Of a stretch of 64,000 bases of DNA, positions 27,167 to 35,819 are shown piece after piece (positions within the stretch are counted from its first letter, which is position 1; each line of letters starts with the position of its first letter). Position numbers and translations under genes: made by a program. A model generated the notes under the pieces. It made no database searches. It was not told the DNA's origin and saw nothing but the letters and a program-made list of their open reading frames with translations. The DNA lies in assembly GCA_022827685.1 (NCBI GenBank), contig JAJEIH010000144.1, forward strand, positions 1 to 64,000, read 5' to 3'. Source of the stretch: Alphaproteobacteria bacterium (lineage in GTDB: Bacteria; Pseudomonadota; Alphaproteobacteria; Bin95).

Positions 27167-27604
27167 CTATCCGAGGTGAGCGACTTCTACGCCGCCCCAA
27201 CGGTCGTTCAAATACTCCGCCACCAACCGGCGGTGACAATGGTGGGGCTTGTCCTCGCTACACAGCAGGCACCCGTCCGCAACGAGTTCCTCGGGAATCG
27301 CCCTCTCGATCCGACGCTGGCGCATCAGTTCGAGGAAGCGGGCCTCGTAGGTCTCCCAGTCGCCGCCTTGCTTCTTGTACTCGTCCAGCATCTCCTTCGT
27401 AGGCGCGAGTTCGGGCAGGTGGACGTACTCCATCCCACAGATCTCGGCGAGGAAGAATGCGAGGTCGTTTCGCTTGGCGAAACCGGCGAGCTGGGACATG
27501 TTGTTGAGCCGGACGTCCACCACGCGCTTTGCGCCGGATGCGCGCAGCAGACCGAAGAATCGGTCCGCTGATTTCTTGGTGAAGCCGATGGTGTACACTT
27601 TCAC
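27167..27604 (-). CDS. DUF488 protein, short copy
   Basis: 145 residues. Begins YTIGFTKKSADRFFGLL, the DUF488 opening strand and helix, with VDVRLNN, EYVHLPELAPTKEML and the conserved motif CLLCSEDKPHHCHRRLVAEYL (C-S-E, CHR). The family function is not established; the conserved Cys/His/Arg cluster suggests binding of a nucleic acid or metal. Overlaps the preceding DUF488 gene by four bases (ATGA). Last gene of the four-gene operon read from 30180. Confidence 0.85.
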   Translation of the reverse strand: MKVYTIGFTKKSADRFFGLLRASGAKRVVDVRLNNMSQLAGFAKRNDLAFFLAEICGMEYVHLPELAPTKEMLDEYKKQGGDWETYEARFLELMRQRRIERAIPEELVADGCLLCSEDKPHHCHRRLVAEYLNDRWGGVEVAHLG

Positions 27605-28224
27605 GAAGGTTGCTCCACGGTATGAACAGCGAGTTCGTCATCTACATGCGCGACCCGTTCGGATTGTCGCGTGATAGCTGTGGCAACCAGTTCCTCGCGC
27701 GTAGCATAAAGGTCCCTGCGAGGAAGCCTCTGCAAGTCGAGCAAGCGGTCCATCGCTTCGCCGTGCGGCTCCGCCCGGCCGCTGGCGTGAATATGCGCAA
27801 CATCGACGCCCTGCTCATCCAAAGCCTGGGATACTAGGAGAGTCCGGTGGCAGTCGAGCGGCTCCTTCTCCGCGCACATCAGCGCGATTCGGTACTTGGT
27901 GGCGCCATGAACGACCCGAACCAGTCCGCTCTTGAACGATTCCGTTGCCGCGACACGGTCGTAGCGGATTCGTCCATCTGCGTAGCAAGTGGGATCTTCG
28001 GACCGGCCCCCCAGCACATCGCCGAGATACACGTACCGGATCCCCTCCACGCCCAGGGCTTCTGCAAACGGCTCGCGGTTGAACTGGGGATTGAACCGGC
28101 TGTAAGGCATGGAGCGGACATCGGCTACCGCGGTCACACAATGCGTCTGCAATAACGCAATAAACGCCTTCAGCGTATGTGTCGAATGACCAATGGTAAA
28201 CACGTTACCGCGAACTTCTTTCAT
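27601..28224 (-). CDS. DUF488 protein, long copy
   Basis: 207 residues. Opens with VFTIGHSTHTLKAFIALL, then VADVRSMPYSRFNPQFN, YVYLGDVLGGR and the signature LMCAEKEPLDCHRTLLVSQAL. The first 150 residues cover the domain; the basic tail of about 55 residues is extra. It differs strongly from the short copy, so the pair is not a recent duplication. It starts 5 nt after the dual-OB-like gene and is coupled to the short DUF488 gene. Confidence 0.88.
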   Translation of the reverse strand: MKEVRGNVFTIGHSTHTLKAFIALLQTHCVTAVADVRSMPYSRFNPQFNREPFAEALGVEGIRYVYLGDVLGGRSEDPTCYADGRIRYDRVAATESFKSGLVRVVHGATKYRIALMCAEKEPLDCHRTLLVSQALDEQGVDVAHIHASGRAEPHGEAMDRLLDLQRLPRRDLYATREELVATAITRQSERVAHVDDELAVHTVEQPS

Positions 28225-28229
28225 CGAAG

Positions 28230-28916
28230 CTACCTTCGTTGTTCTTGGATGACCGCGGCGATGAGTTTGTAGACGGCACCCCCGAACGGTTCTCCAAGGC
28301 TAACGGTCAGAAAGCACTCGCCAACGGGATAGGTTCCATCCAGCTTTGCCAGATATTGCCGCTCGTATACCGGATCGGTAACCCACAGGCGGTATCCGCT
28401 TCCCTCATGGGTAAAGCGTCCCTGAACACGCCGTTTTGTGTTTCCAAATGCTTCACCGGGCTTGAACACCGAGAATTGGAGGTCGTCGACATAAACCAGT
28501 TTCAGCGAATCCTTGACCGAATCTGCAATTTCCAGCGGAATCTTGTCGTTCCGCCCATGATACGTACTGTGGCCGTCGAGCCAAAGTCGAGATGCGGGTT
28601 CTGCGAGCGTCGGCAAATCGAACCACGACAGCCTGCCCACCCTCTCCCAGTAGTACTCAGGGTCGAGCAGCCAGTTCTCGGACTGAAAGCTCCGCGGGCG
28701 CGGTTCCACCATCGGAATGTCGATCACATCGAGGACGCGTGGATCGCTGCCGTCCTCGTACTGGCGCTCGTACTCGGATACCTCCTGATGTTCCCGGCTG
28801 CTGACGGGGCGAATCCACCGGCCAGCCCGACCGTCATTCCACTCCCGGCCGGCGATACACCGGCCGTGCAGCTTTCGGGAATTTGCAAGACAGACGATTC
28901 GCTTCAGGTTTTGCAT
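28230..28916 (-). CDS. unknown protein, dual-OB-like, DUF488-associated
   Basis: 228 residues, no signal or membrane segment. N-terminal text RIVCLANSRKLHGRCIAGRE and IRPVSSREHQEVSEYERQYE, a central WLDGHSTYHGRNDKIP and a C-terminal strand-rich block GSGYRLWVTDPVYERQYL. From memory, proteins of this layout are found beside DUF488 genes and described as carrying two OB-type domains; the call is tentative. A nucleic-acid or nucleotide recognition role would fit. Start at ATG 28916 has no strong ribosome site and lies 16 nt after the preceding stop, so coupling is likely. Confidence 0.7.
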   Translation of the reverse strand: MQNLKRIVCLANSRKLHGRCIAGREWNDGRAGRWIRPVSSREHQEVSEYERQYEDGSDPRVLDVIDIPMVEPRPRSFQSENWLLDPEYYWERVGRLSWFDLPTLAEPASRLWLDGHSTYHGRNDKIPLEIADSVKDSLKLVYVDDLQFSVFKPGEAFGNTKRRVQGRFTHEGSGYRLWVTDPVYERQYLAKLDGTYPVGECFLTVSLGEPFGGAVYKLIAAVIQEQRR

Positions 28917-28932
28917 CGGGGTTGCCGCGTCT

Positions 28933-30180
28933 TCACGCTGCAGGAAGTGTTTTTGCCGCGGGAATCACGAGCCGCAATTCGCTTTCGTCGATCATGGCGT
29001 ACTCGGGAAGGCAGCCGGAGAGCTTCTCGCATTCGTCCCTGATAATGGGCACCCCATCTCCGCGGCGGTCCATCAGGCGCGAGCGTCCGACATTCGCCGG
29101 GGCTTGGCACCGCGCCAACAAGGACACGATGAGCTCGTTCCTGCTGGATTGCCGGAGATGCATCGAGTCCGGGGTGAGGGTATTTGGCAGCGCTCCTGGT
29201 ATGTAAAGCTCGATTCGGTCGCTGAACATATGCAACCGTACGCGTGCACCTGCCAATGAGTAGTCCCGGTGTGCGACTGCGTTCACAAGCGCTTCGAATG
29301 CGGCTCTCTCGCCGAACTGCGGGTGTTCGGTCCGCGCCGTCGATTTTGTCGCACGGACGAGCATGTTCCGTTGCACGAAATGCAAGGCTTCCGCGACTTG
29401 TTCGTCAAGCGGCCCGCCGATATCGCGTGTATCCGTTTGGTAGTCGATGTCGGTGCGCTCCCCCGCGTAACTCACTGCCTGGATATACGCATGCGGGAGC
29501 CATCTTTGAGGCTCCCGCGTACACAGGAGAACCCCGGCCAGCGTAAGCCGTGAGACGCCCCGATCATCGTCTGCGACCACGCGAAGCTTCCGTGCAAGCT
29601 CTTCGGTGACGCCTTCATCCGCAAGTCTTTCCCGCAGGAAACGACGCGTCAGCGCGTAATCCAGATCGCTCGGTGTCGTGCCGGGCACCATCGACTCATC
29701 GAAGCGAATGATGCGGCTCTGGCTGCGTTGCTCAAACAGGCGCGCCAGAAGTTCCGGGGCCATTTCGCGCTTCGAACTGCCCAAGCGGCGAAAGTATCCG
29801 CCCGGGCTTCGATGCACGAAGAGGCTGCGGGAAATTTCGATGCAAATAACGGGAACGGCCCTGCCGGACGCGCCCTGTAAATTCAGCTTGTAAATATCGG
29901 CATCCAGCGCAGGCTTGACAGAATCGTTGCAGATCTCGCGAACCCAACCTTCCACTGCGTCGAGGCTGTCGAGCGGTATGCCCGTAACCTTCCGCGTCCT
30001 GTCGTCAACCCCGAGGACTACTGTGCCGCCTTTCGTATTAGCAAAGGCCGCCAGTTCATCTGCGAATTCGTTTCGGCTCGGGCCTTCGACTCGATCTCCG
30101 GCCACCACGACACTCTTGAGTTCCAAGGCCGAGTCCTCGCCGAGTCCGATGCGCTCGGCCAAGTCTTCGAATCGGTTCAC
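28933..30180 (-). CDS. AlbA_2 (Schlafen-like) plus HATPase_c_4 protein
   Basis: 415 residues from GTG 30180 with GGAAG nine bases upstream. The N-terminal domain is AlbA_2: EDSALELKSVVV, EFADELAAFANTKGGTVVLGV and a YFRRLGSS strand at the end. The C-terminal domain is the GHKL-like HATPase_c_4 with RAAFEALVNAVAHRDY, RIELYIPGALPNTLT and RNELIVSLLARC, followed by RRGDGVPIIRDEC. Such proteins are annotated as RecG-like or as transcriptional regulators, and Schlafen-type domains occur in phage-defence genes. First gene of the lower-GC operon; it could regulate it or be the effector. Confidence 0.85.
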   Translation of the reverse strand: MNRFEDLAERIGLGEDSALELKSVVVAGDRVEGPSRNEFADELAAFANTKGGTVVLGVDDRTRKVTGIPLDSLDAVEGWVREICNDSVKPALDADIYKLNLQGASGRAVPVICIEISRSLFVHRSPGGYFRRLGSSKREMAPELLARLFEQRSQSRIIRFDESMVPGTTPSDLDYALTRRFLRERLADEGVTEELARKLRVVADDDRGVSRLTLAGVLLCTREPQRWLPHAYIQAVSYAGERTDIDYQTDTRDIGGPLDEQVAEALHFVQRNMLVRATKSTARTEHPQFGERAAFEALVNAVAHRDYSLAGARVRLHMFSDRIELYIPGALPNTLTPDSMHLRQSSRNELIVSLLARCQAPANVGRSRLMDRRGDGVPIIRDECEKLSGCLPEYAMIDESELRLVIPAAKTLPAA

Positions 30181-30497
30181 GTTCGCGGTCTTCCGTTCAA
30201 CATTTCATGTGTGCGCTTTCAGCGTGCAACCGCCCGCCAAGCTTTCATCGGCATTGTACCACAAGGCGTCCGAAGGTGTCCGGGCGATCGCTTGCCCTTT
30301 GAGAGGCGGGATGGAGGCTGCCGCCGATGCAACCGGACCGGTGCCCCGATGCTGCTGCCCGAATTCGCCACCGCCGCCGAGGGGTCGGATCTTCGGGACG
30401 GGCGGGACCTCGTGTGAAGGGGCGCGCGCAAGGCCGTGACCCCGGCGGGAAATGCAGGCTAGGATTGCGCCTGTCTGACCATGGCGGGAGAACCGGG
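30181..30497. other. intergenic region between the DUF488 operon and the aminotransferase gene
   Basis: 317 bases without a supported gene. The left part is AT-richer and belongs to the leader of the divergent operon. The right part (about 30300-30470) returns to high GC; a plus-strand frame ending at 30417 reads MLLPEFATAAEGSDLRDGRD then LV and could be the tail of a displaced gene, but no family is recognised. The composition change at about 30.25-30.3 kb marks the right edge of the inserted module. Confidence 0.4.
30253..30258 (-). promoter_or_regulatory. candidate -10 element of the DUF488 operon
   Basis: TACAAT on the minus strand, 73 nt upstream of the GTG start, in the only AT-rich part of the leader. 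The -35 position does not show a good match, so the assignment is weak. Confidence 0.25.
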
Positions 30498-31802
30498 GTG
30501 GATATCGCGGCCCTGCGCGCGGCCGGCGCGCGCCACCTGATCCAGAGCGAGCTGTTGTCGGACGTGGTGCCGGCCGTCGAGGGGCCGGTCTTCGTCCGGG
30601 CCGCGGGCGCCGAGATCTTCGATGCCGACGGCCGGGCCTATCTCGACTTCAACTCGGGCCAGATGTGCTCGGCGCTCGGCCACAACAATCCGCGCGTCAC
30701 CGCTGCCGTGCGCGAGGGGCTCGGCACGCTGACCCATGCGAGCTCGGTCTATTTCAACGCGCCGCAGCTTCTTCTCGCCGCGCGTCTGGCGGAGACCTTC
30801 GACGCGCCGCTCAGCCGCTCGCTCTTCATCCAGTCGGGCGCCGATTCCAACGAGGCGGCGCTGCTGTTCGCGCGCCGCGCGACCGGGCGCAGCGGCATCG
30901 GCGCGCTGCATCTGAGCTTCCACGGCTACACGGACGTGACGCGCGCGATCAGCTTCGCCGCGGCCACGCCGGGCAACGGGCCGGCGATCCCGGAAGTGTT
31001 CGCGATCCCCGCGCCCTACGCCTACCGCTCGCCGGTGCCCGCCGAGGGCGGCGACTGGTGGCGCCCGCTGCTCGCCATCGCCTTCGACCTGCTCGACCGC
31101 GAATGCCCGGACAACCTCGCCGCCGTCATCGCCGAGCCGCTCATCAGCGCCGGCGGCGTCATCGAGATGCCGCCCGGCTACCTCAGGGCCCTCAAGGCGG
31201 GGCTCGAGGAGCGGGGCGCGCTGCTCATACTCGACGAGGCGCAGACCGGGCTCGGAAAGCTCGGCAGCATGTATGCCTACCAGCAGCACGGGGTCGTGCC
31301 GGACATCATGACGCTCTCCAAGCATTTCGGCGGCGGGCTGCCGATCAGCGCCATGGTGACGACCGATGCGGTCGCCGAACGCGCGCTGGAAGGCGGGCTC
31401 ACCTTCGGCCACTCGCACTCCTCCGACCCCATCGCCTGCACGGCCGGCCTCGCCAGCCTCGACGAGATTCTGGAAGAGGACGTGCCGGCGAAGGCCCGCG
31501 CCATCGGCGCCCGCTGGCAGGCCGGCATGGAAAGCCTCATGCAGCGCTTCGCGATCATCGGGGACCTGCGCGGGAAGGGCTGCCTGCAGGGGGTGGAGCT
31601 GGTGCGCGACCGCGCCACGAAGGAGCCGGCGGCCGGGGAGGCGCAGGACATCTACCGCGACTGCCTCGCGAACGGCCTGCTGTTCTCGGTGCGGGGCCAG
31701 CACGGCAATGTGCTGCGCTTCGTGCCGCCCTTCTGCTCCAGCGGCGAGCAGATCGACCGCGCCGTCTCGATCCTCGAGGGCGCTCTCGCCCGCCACGGTT
31801 GA
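30498..31802 (+). CDS. class III aminotransferase (dialkylglycine decarboxylase-like)
   Basis: 434 residues from GTG 30498, with GGGAG eight bases upstream; the frame remains open to 30327 but without a start context. Fold type I features: YLDFNSGQMCSALGHNNPRV, SGADSNEAALLFARRATG, LSFHGYTDVTRA, LLILDEAQTGLGKLG (PLP Asp) and TLSKHFGGGLPISAMV with the Schiff-base Lys, then TFGHSHSSDPIACTAGLA. It resembles the enzyme at 24437 in type but not closely in sequence. Substrate not predictable. Confidence 0.87.
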   Translation: MDIAALRAAGARHLIQSELLSDVVPAVEGPVFVRAAGAEIFDADGRAYLDFNSGQMCSALGHNNPRVTAAVREGLGTLTHASSVYFNAPQLLLAARLAETFDAPLSRSLFIQSGADSNEAALLFARRATGRSGIGALHLSFHGYTDVTRAISFAAATPGNGPAIPEVFAIPAPYAYRSPVPAEGGDWWRPLLAIAFDLLDRECPDNLAAVIAEPLISAGGVIEMPPGYLRALKAGLEERGALLILDEAQTGLGKLGSMYAYQQHGVVPDIMTLSKHFGGGLPISAMVTTDAVAERALEGGLTFGHSHSSDPIACTAGLASLDEILEEDVPAKARAIGARWQAGMESLMQRFAIIGDLRGKGCLQGVELVRDRATKEPAAGEAQDIYRDCLANGLLFSVRGQHGNVLRFVPPFCSSGEQIDRAVSILEGALARHG

Positions 31803-31829
31803 AGGGCCGCCCCCGCCGGCCTCATCGGT

Positions 31830-32576
31830 TCAGGGCGCGCCGCCGTCCACGCGGATGACGGAGCCGGTGGTGAAGCCGCTCGCGTCGGAGGCGAGGTAGA
31901 GGGCGGCGGTGACGATCTCCTCCGGCTCGCCGCTGCGCCGGAGCGCGGCCTCGGCATTGCGGCGCGTCTCCTCGTCCCAGGCTCTGGAGATGTCGGTGAG
32001 GAAGCGCCCCGGCATGATGGCGTTGACGCGCACCTTCGGCGCATATTCGCGCGCAAACGCTTCCGTCACCGCGTTCAGCGCCGCCTTGGCGCCTGCATAG
32101 GGCGCAAGCTCCGGGCGCGGGCGGATGGCGCCGGTGCTGGAAATGTTGACCACCGCCCCGCCCCGGCCCATCGCCATGGCCGTGCCGAGGACCGCCGTCA
32201 GCCGGAACGGCCCCTTGAAATTGAGCGCAATCACCTTGTCGAACAGCTCCTCCGGCGTTTCCAGCGAGGAGGGCGCGAGCGGCGAGGACCCCGCATTGTT
32301 GACGAGCACGTCGATGCCGCCCGCCGCGGCCCAGGCCTGTTTCGCGAGGTCCTCCAGCGCGTCCCAGTCCGAGACGTTGCAGGGCATCGCCCAGGCGCGC
32401 CGGCCGAGCGCTTCCACCTCCGCCGCCACGGCCCGGCAGGACTCCTCGCGGCGCGAGACGACGACCGCATCGGCCCCGCGCCGCGCGAAGGCCAGCACCA
32501 TCTCGCGACCGAGCCCGCGGCTGCCGCCGGTGACGAGCACGGTCTTGCCGGTGAAGTCGAACAGCGGATCGGTCAT
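31830..32576 (-). CDS. short-chain dehydrogenase/reductase (SDR)
   Basis: 248 residues from ATG 32576, which has GGAG ten bases upstream; 32615 is an alternative. Classical SDR: cofactor motif TGGSRGLG, NNAG, the catalytic Ser in NISSTGAI and the YxxxK in YAGAK, ending GFTTGSVIRVDGGAP as FabG-type enzymes do. An Arg after the second strand (VVSRREES) favours NADP(H). Substrate unknown. Converges on the aminotransferase gene with a 27-nt gap. Confidence 0.9.
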   Translation of the reverse strand: MTDPLFDFTGKTVLVTGGSRGLGREMVLAFARRGADAVVVSRREESCRAVAAEVEALGRRAWAMPCNVSDWDALEDLAKQAWAAAGGIDVLVNNAGSSPLAPSSLETPEELFDKVIALNFKGPFRLTAVLGTAMAMGRGGAVVNISSTGAIRPRPELAPYAGAKAALNAVTEAFAREYAPKVRVNAIMPGRFLTDISRAWDEETRRNAEAALRRSGEPEEIVTAALYLASDASGFTTGSVIRVDGGAP

Positions 32577-32828
32577 GGGCCCGGGGCTCCGTTCCTTGTC
32601 GTCGGGAAATGACATGGCGGGAAGGTTAAACCCTTTTCCACATGCCGGCCGAGTTCACCGGGATTTGAACGCGGCCCCCGCCCCGGCATTTGGCGGATTG
32701 CGGGACTGTTCCTATCTTATGAAGATGCACGGGATAACGGCGAAACATGCGGTGACAACGGACCGACCCGTATGTGGACCGATTCGAACCGCCCCTGCTG
32801 AAACCTCGACAGTCCGAAAGGAAGCAGA

Positions 32829-33122
32829 ATGACGACTTCGACACTCAAGGGCCTTGCGGTCGCCAGCGCCGTCGCGGCGGCGCTGGCCATGCAGACCGTC
32901 GCCCCGGCTGCGGCCGACGAAAAGGAGAAGTGCTACGGCGTCTCGCTGGCCGGCAAGAACGACTGCGCCGCCGGCCCCGGCACCACCTGCGCCGGCACCT
33001 CCACGGTCGATTACCAGGGCAATGCCTGGACGCTCGTGCCCAAGGGCACCTGCATGACGATGGAGCTGCCGGGAGACCGCAAGGGCTCCCTCGAAGCGCT
33101 CGACCGCGACCTTCCGAGCTGA
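32829..33122 (+). CDS. bufA: bufferin precursor peptide (DUF2282)
   Basis: 97 residues. A Sec-type signal of about 29 residues ending AAPAAAD-like text ([12 protein letters not shown]) is followed by a mature part with four Cys at 35, 46, 54 and 75. The block [14 protein letters not shown] and the end LVPKGTC are the conserved DUF2282 signature. Bufferins are RiPPs whose Cys residues are converted by the DUF692 enzyme to copper-binding heterocycles; that chemistry is known from other bacteria and is inferred here. First gene of bufABCD. Confidence 0.9.
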   Translation: MTTSTLKGLAVASAVAAALAMQTVAPAAADEKEKCYGVSLAGKNDCAAGPGTTCAGTSTVDYQGNAWTLVPKGTCMTMELPGDRKGSLEALDRDLPS

Positions 33123-33197
33123 GGACGGCGCCGCCCGCGTCCCGGATACCTCCGGGACGCGGCACGCCGGCCCCCGCCTGGCGGAACAGGACCCGCG

Positions 33198-34052
33198 ATG
33201 GACGGCATGGACAGAAGGCGGAGCGGCCTGCCGCCCAAGGCCGGCGTCGGCTACAAGCCCCGGCATCTGGACGACATCCTCGCCTCGCCCGGCCCGGTCT
33301 GCTGGGTCGAGATCCACGCGGAGAACTACATGGTGGACGGCGGCCCCGCGATCGCGGGGCTTCGGCGGCTCGCGGAGCGCTTCCCGGTCTCCTGCCACGG
33401 CGTCGGCCTCTCCATCGGCTCCGAAGGCCCGCTCGACGCGGAACATCTGGGCCGGCTGGCGCATCTGGTCTCATGGCTCCGGCCGGCCAGCGTCTCCGAA
33501 CATCTCGCCTGGTCCGGCCATGGCGGCTATCTCGCCGACCTTCTGCCGCTCCCCTTGGACGGGGCGACGCTCGGGCGGGTTTCGGACCATATCGACGAAG
33601 TGCAGGAACGGCTCGGCCGCCCCATCCTGCTCGAAAACCCCTCGAACTATCTGAGCTTCTCCTCCAGCAGCATGGACGAGGTCGAGTTCCTCGGCGCGGT
33701 CGCCGCGCGCACCGGCTGCGGCCTCCTGCTCGATGTCAACAATGTGCATGTCTCGGCGGTCAACGGGGCCTATGGCGCGGAAGCCTATCTCGACGCTTTC
33801 CCGCTGGCCCTTGTCGGGGAAATCCATCTCGCCGGCCATGAGGTCGAGGCGGACGAGGGAGGCGGCCCGCTGCTGATCGACGCGCACAACAATCCCGTCG
33901 CCGATCCCGTCTGGGCGCTTTTTGGCCGCGTGCTCGCCCGCTCGGGGCCGCTGCCGACCCTGATCGAATGGGATAATGACGTGCCCGAATGGCCGGTGCT
34001 GGCCGCGGACGCCGCGCGCGCCGACGCCATGCTGGCGGCCTGCCATGCCTGA
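33198..34052 (+). CDS. bufB: DUF692 multinuclear iron oxidase, bufferin maturase
   Basis: 284 residues, TIM-barrel MNIO family. Metal-binding motifs are seen in order: CHGVGLSIGS, SEHLAW, DVNNVHV, EIHLAGHE, LLIDAHNNPV and LIEWDND, with the early EIHAENYM block. MbnB in methanobactin synthesis is the characterised relative. It sits between precursor and partner genes, which supports the maturation role. A 75-nt gap separates it from bufA. Confidence 0.92.
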   Translation: MDGMDRRRSGLPPKAGVGYKPRHLDDILASPGPVCWVEIHAENYMVDGGPAIAGLRRLAERFPVSCHGVGLSIGSEGPLDAEHLGRLAHLVSWLRPASVSEHLAWSGHGGYLADLLPLPLDGATLGRVSDHIDEVQERLGRPILLENPSNYLSFSSSSMDEVEFLGAVAARTGCGLLLDVNNVHVSAVNGAYGAEAYLDAFPLALVGEIHLAGHEVEADEGGGPLLIDAHNNPVADPVWALFGRVLARSGPLPTLIEWDNDVPEWPVLAADAARADAMLAACHA

Positions 34053-34803
34053 CTGGCAGGGCGCGTTCGCGGAAGCCCTGCTCGACCCGGCGAAGCCCCC
34101 GCCGCCGGGCCTCGTCCGGCCGGACGGGCGGCCGGCGGGACGGCGCTTCGACATCTACCGCAACAATGTCGTGGTGGCGCTCATCGAAGCGCTCGGCGAG
34201 GCGTTCCCCGTCCTGCGGGCCCTCGTCGGGGAGGCGTTCTTCGAGGCGATGGCGGGCGTCTATGTGCGCGCCCATCCGCCCTCCTCGCCGCGCATGATGT
34301 TCTACGGAGAGGGGCTCGCGCCCTTCCTGGAGAGTTTCCCGCCGGCGGCCGGGCTTCCCTATCTGCCGGATGTGGCGCGGCTCGAACATGCGCGCCGGCT
34401 GGCCTACCACGCGGCCGACGAGCCGGCCGCCGACCCCTCGGTGCTGGGCGGGCTCGACGCCCCGGCGCTCATGGAGGCCCGGCTCTCGCTGCAGGCCGCC
34501 TGCCATGTCCTGCGCTCGGCGCATCCGGTCCATGCGATCTGGCGCTACAACGCAACGGACGACAAGTCCCCGGTGCGGCCCGCCGCCGAGGACGTGCTGG
34601 TGTCGCGGCCGGAGGAGAGCGTGCTGGTGCAGCTCCTGCCCCCGGGCGGGGCCGCGTTCCTGCTGGCGCTCCGGGCCGGCGCGCCGCTCGGCCGCGCGGC
34701 GGAACGCGCCCTGGCCGACGCGCCGGCCTTCGATCTCGGCGCCAATCTCGCCTCGGTCTTTTCCGCGCTCATCGTCAGCGCCATCTCAACTCAACAGGAC
34801 TAG
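34045..34803 (+). CDS. bufC: DUF2063 partner protein of the bufferin maturase
   Basis: 252 residues from ATG 34045, overlapping the bufB stop by 8 nt. The N-terminal DUF2063 domain shows FDIYRNNVVVALIEALGEAFPV, GEAFFEAMAGVYVRAHPPSS and PYLPDVARLEHARRLAYH; the C-terminal half is a smaller helical/strand domain. Expected to present the precursor to the DUF692 enzyme, by analogy with MbnC-type partners. Confidence 0.9.
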   Translation: MPDWQGAFAEALLDPAKPPPPGLVRPDGRPAGRRFDIYRNNVVVALIEALGEAFPVLRALVGEAFFEAMAGVYVRAHPPSSPRMMFYGEGLAPFLESFPPAAGLPYLPDVARLEHARRLAYHAADEPAADPSVLGGLDAPALMEARLSLQAACHVLRSAHPVHAIWRYNATDDKSPVRPAAEDVLVSRPEESVLVQLLPPGGAAFLLALRAGAPLGRAAERALADAPAFDLGANLASVFSALIVSAISTQQD

Positions 34804-34818
34804 CCGGGAGACCCCGCG

Positions 34819-35370
34819 ATGAATGCCCTCTACCGCCTCGAAGACGCCATACTGGGACCGGTCGGACGATTCCTCGAGGGCGGCGCCATGCCGGTCCTGG
34901 CCCGCCTGGTGTTCCTGGCGACGCTCGCGACCTTCTTCTGGTCGTCGGCCATGACCAAGCTGGGGGAGGGGATCGGCGGCATCTTCTCGCCCTCGGCCGG
35001 CGCCTATGTGCAGATACTCCCCGCGCAGATGGAGGCCGCCGGCTACGACGAGTCGAAGCTCGGCCTCCTCGCGGACCTCGTCGTGCTGGCCGGCACATGG
35101 GCGGAGTTCGTCATTCCCGCGCTGATCGTGGTGGGGCTGTTCACGCGCGCCGCGAGCCTCGCCATGATCGGCTTCATCCTCGTGATGAGCGTCGTCGATA
35201 TCGCGGGCCACGGGGCGGACGCGGCCACGGTCGGCATGTGGTTCGACAATGTGCCGGACGCGAAAATCCTCGACCAGCGGCTCTTCTGGATCTTCCTGCT
35301 GCTCATCCCCGTCGCCCGCGGCGCCGGCCCGGCCTCGCTGGACGCCCTGCTGAGGCGCGGCAGCGCGTAG
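34819..35370 (+). CDS. bufD: DoxX-family membrane protein of the bufferin operon
   Basis: 183 residues with about four hydrophobic segments (GAMPVLARLVFLATLATFFW, LVVLAGTWAEFVIPALIVVG, ASLAMIGFILVMSVVDI and the LFWIFLLLIPV segment). DoxX-like proteins are the usual fourth member of these operons, possibly a redox or quinone-linked membrane subunit. 15 nt after bufC. Confidence 0.88.
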   Translation: MNALYRLEDAILGPVGRFLEGGAMPVLARLVFLATLATFFWSSAMTKLGEGIGGIFSPSAGAYVQILPAQMEAAGYDESKLGLLADLVVLAGTWAEFVIPALIVVGLFTRAASLAMIGFILVMSVVDIAGHGADAATVGMWFDNVPDAKILDQRLFWIFLLLIPVARGAGPASLDALLRRGSA

Positions 35371-35464
35371 AGTTTCCAGGGCCGGACAGCGTCCGGCCGA
35401 ATTTACCGCTTGGGCCGGGCCGGGTTATTCTCGCGCCGGACGCATCGCCGGCAGGGAGGGCACG

Positions 35465-35758
35465 ATGGCGAAGGGCTACTGGGTGAGCTGTTACCGGTCG
35501 ATTACGAATCCCGACGCGCTGGCCGCCTATGCGAAGCTCGCGGGCCCGGCGATAGAAGCCGGCGGCGGCAGGTTCCTCGCACGCGGCGGGCGGGTGCAGG
35601 CTTACGAGGCGGGGGTCAACGAACGCACCGTGGTCATCGAGTTCGCAAGCTTCGAGCAGGCCGTGGCGACCCATGACAGCGAGGCCTACCGGGCGGCGGC
35701 CGCAAAGCTCGAAGGGGCGGTCGAGCGCGACCTGCGGGTGGTCGAAGGCGTCGATTGA
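35465..35758 (+). CDS. DUF1330 protein
   Basis: 97 residues. AKGYWVSCYRSITNPDALAAY, FLARGGRVQAYEAG, RTVVIEFASFEQAV and SEAYRAAAAKLEGA match the dimeric alpha/beta-barrel DUF1330 family. Preceded by GCAGGGAGGGCACG. Cytoplasmic; function of the family is not defined. Neighbour of another ferredoxin-like fold protein at 35820. Confidence 0.9.
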   Translation: MAKGYWVSCYRSITNPDALAAYAKLAGPAIEAGGGRFLARGGRVQAYEAGVNERTVVIEFASFEQAVATHDSEAYRAAAAKLEGAVERDLRVVEGVD

Positions 35759-35819
35759 CGCCGCGCCGGGCCCGGATGATAGTCTGGCGCCCGGACACCG
35801 AACCGAGGAGGCCCGAATC

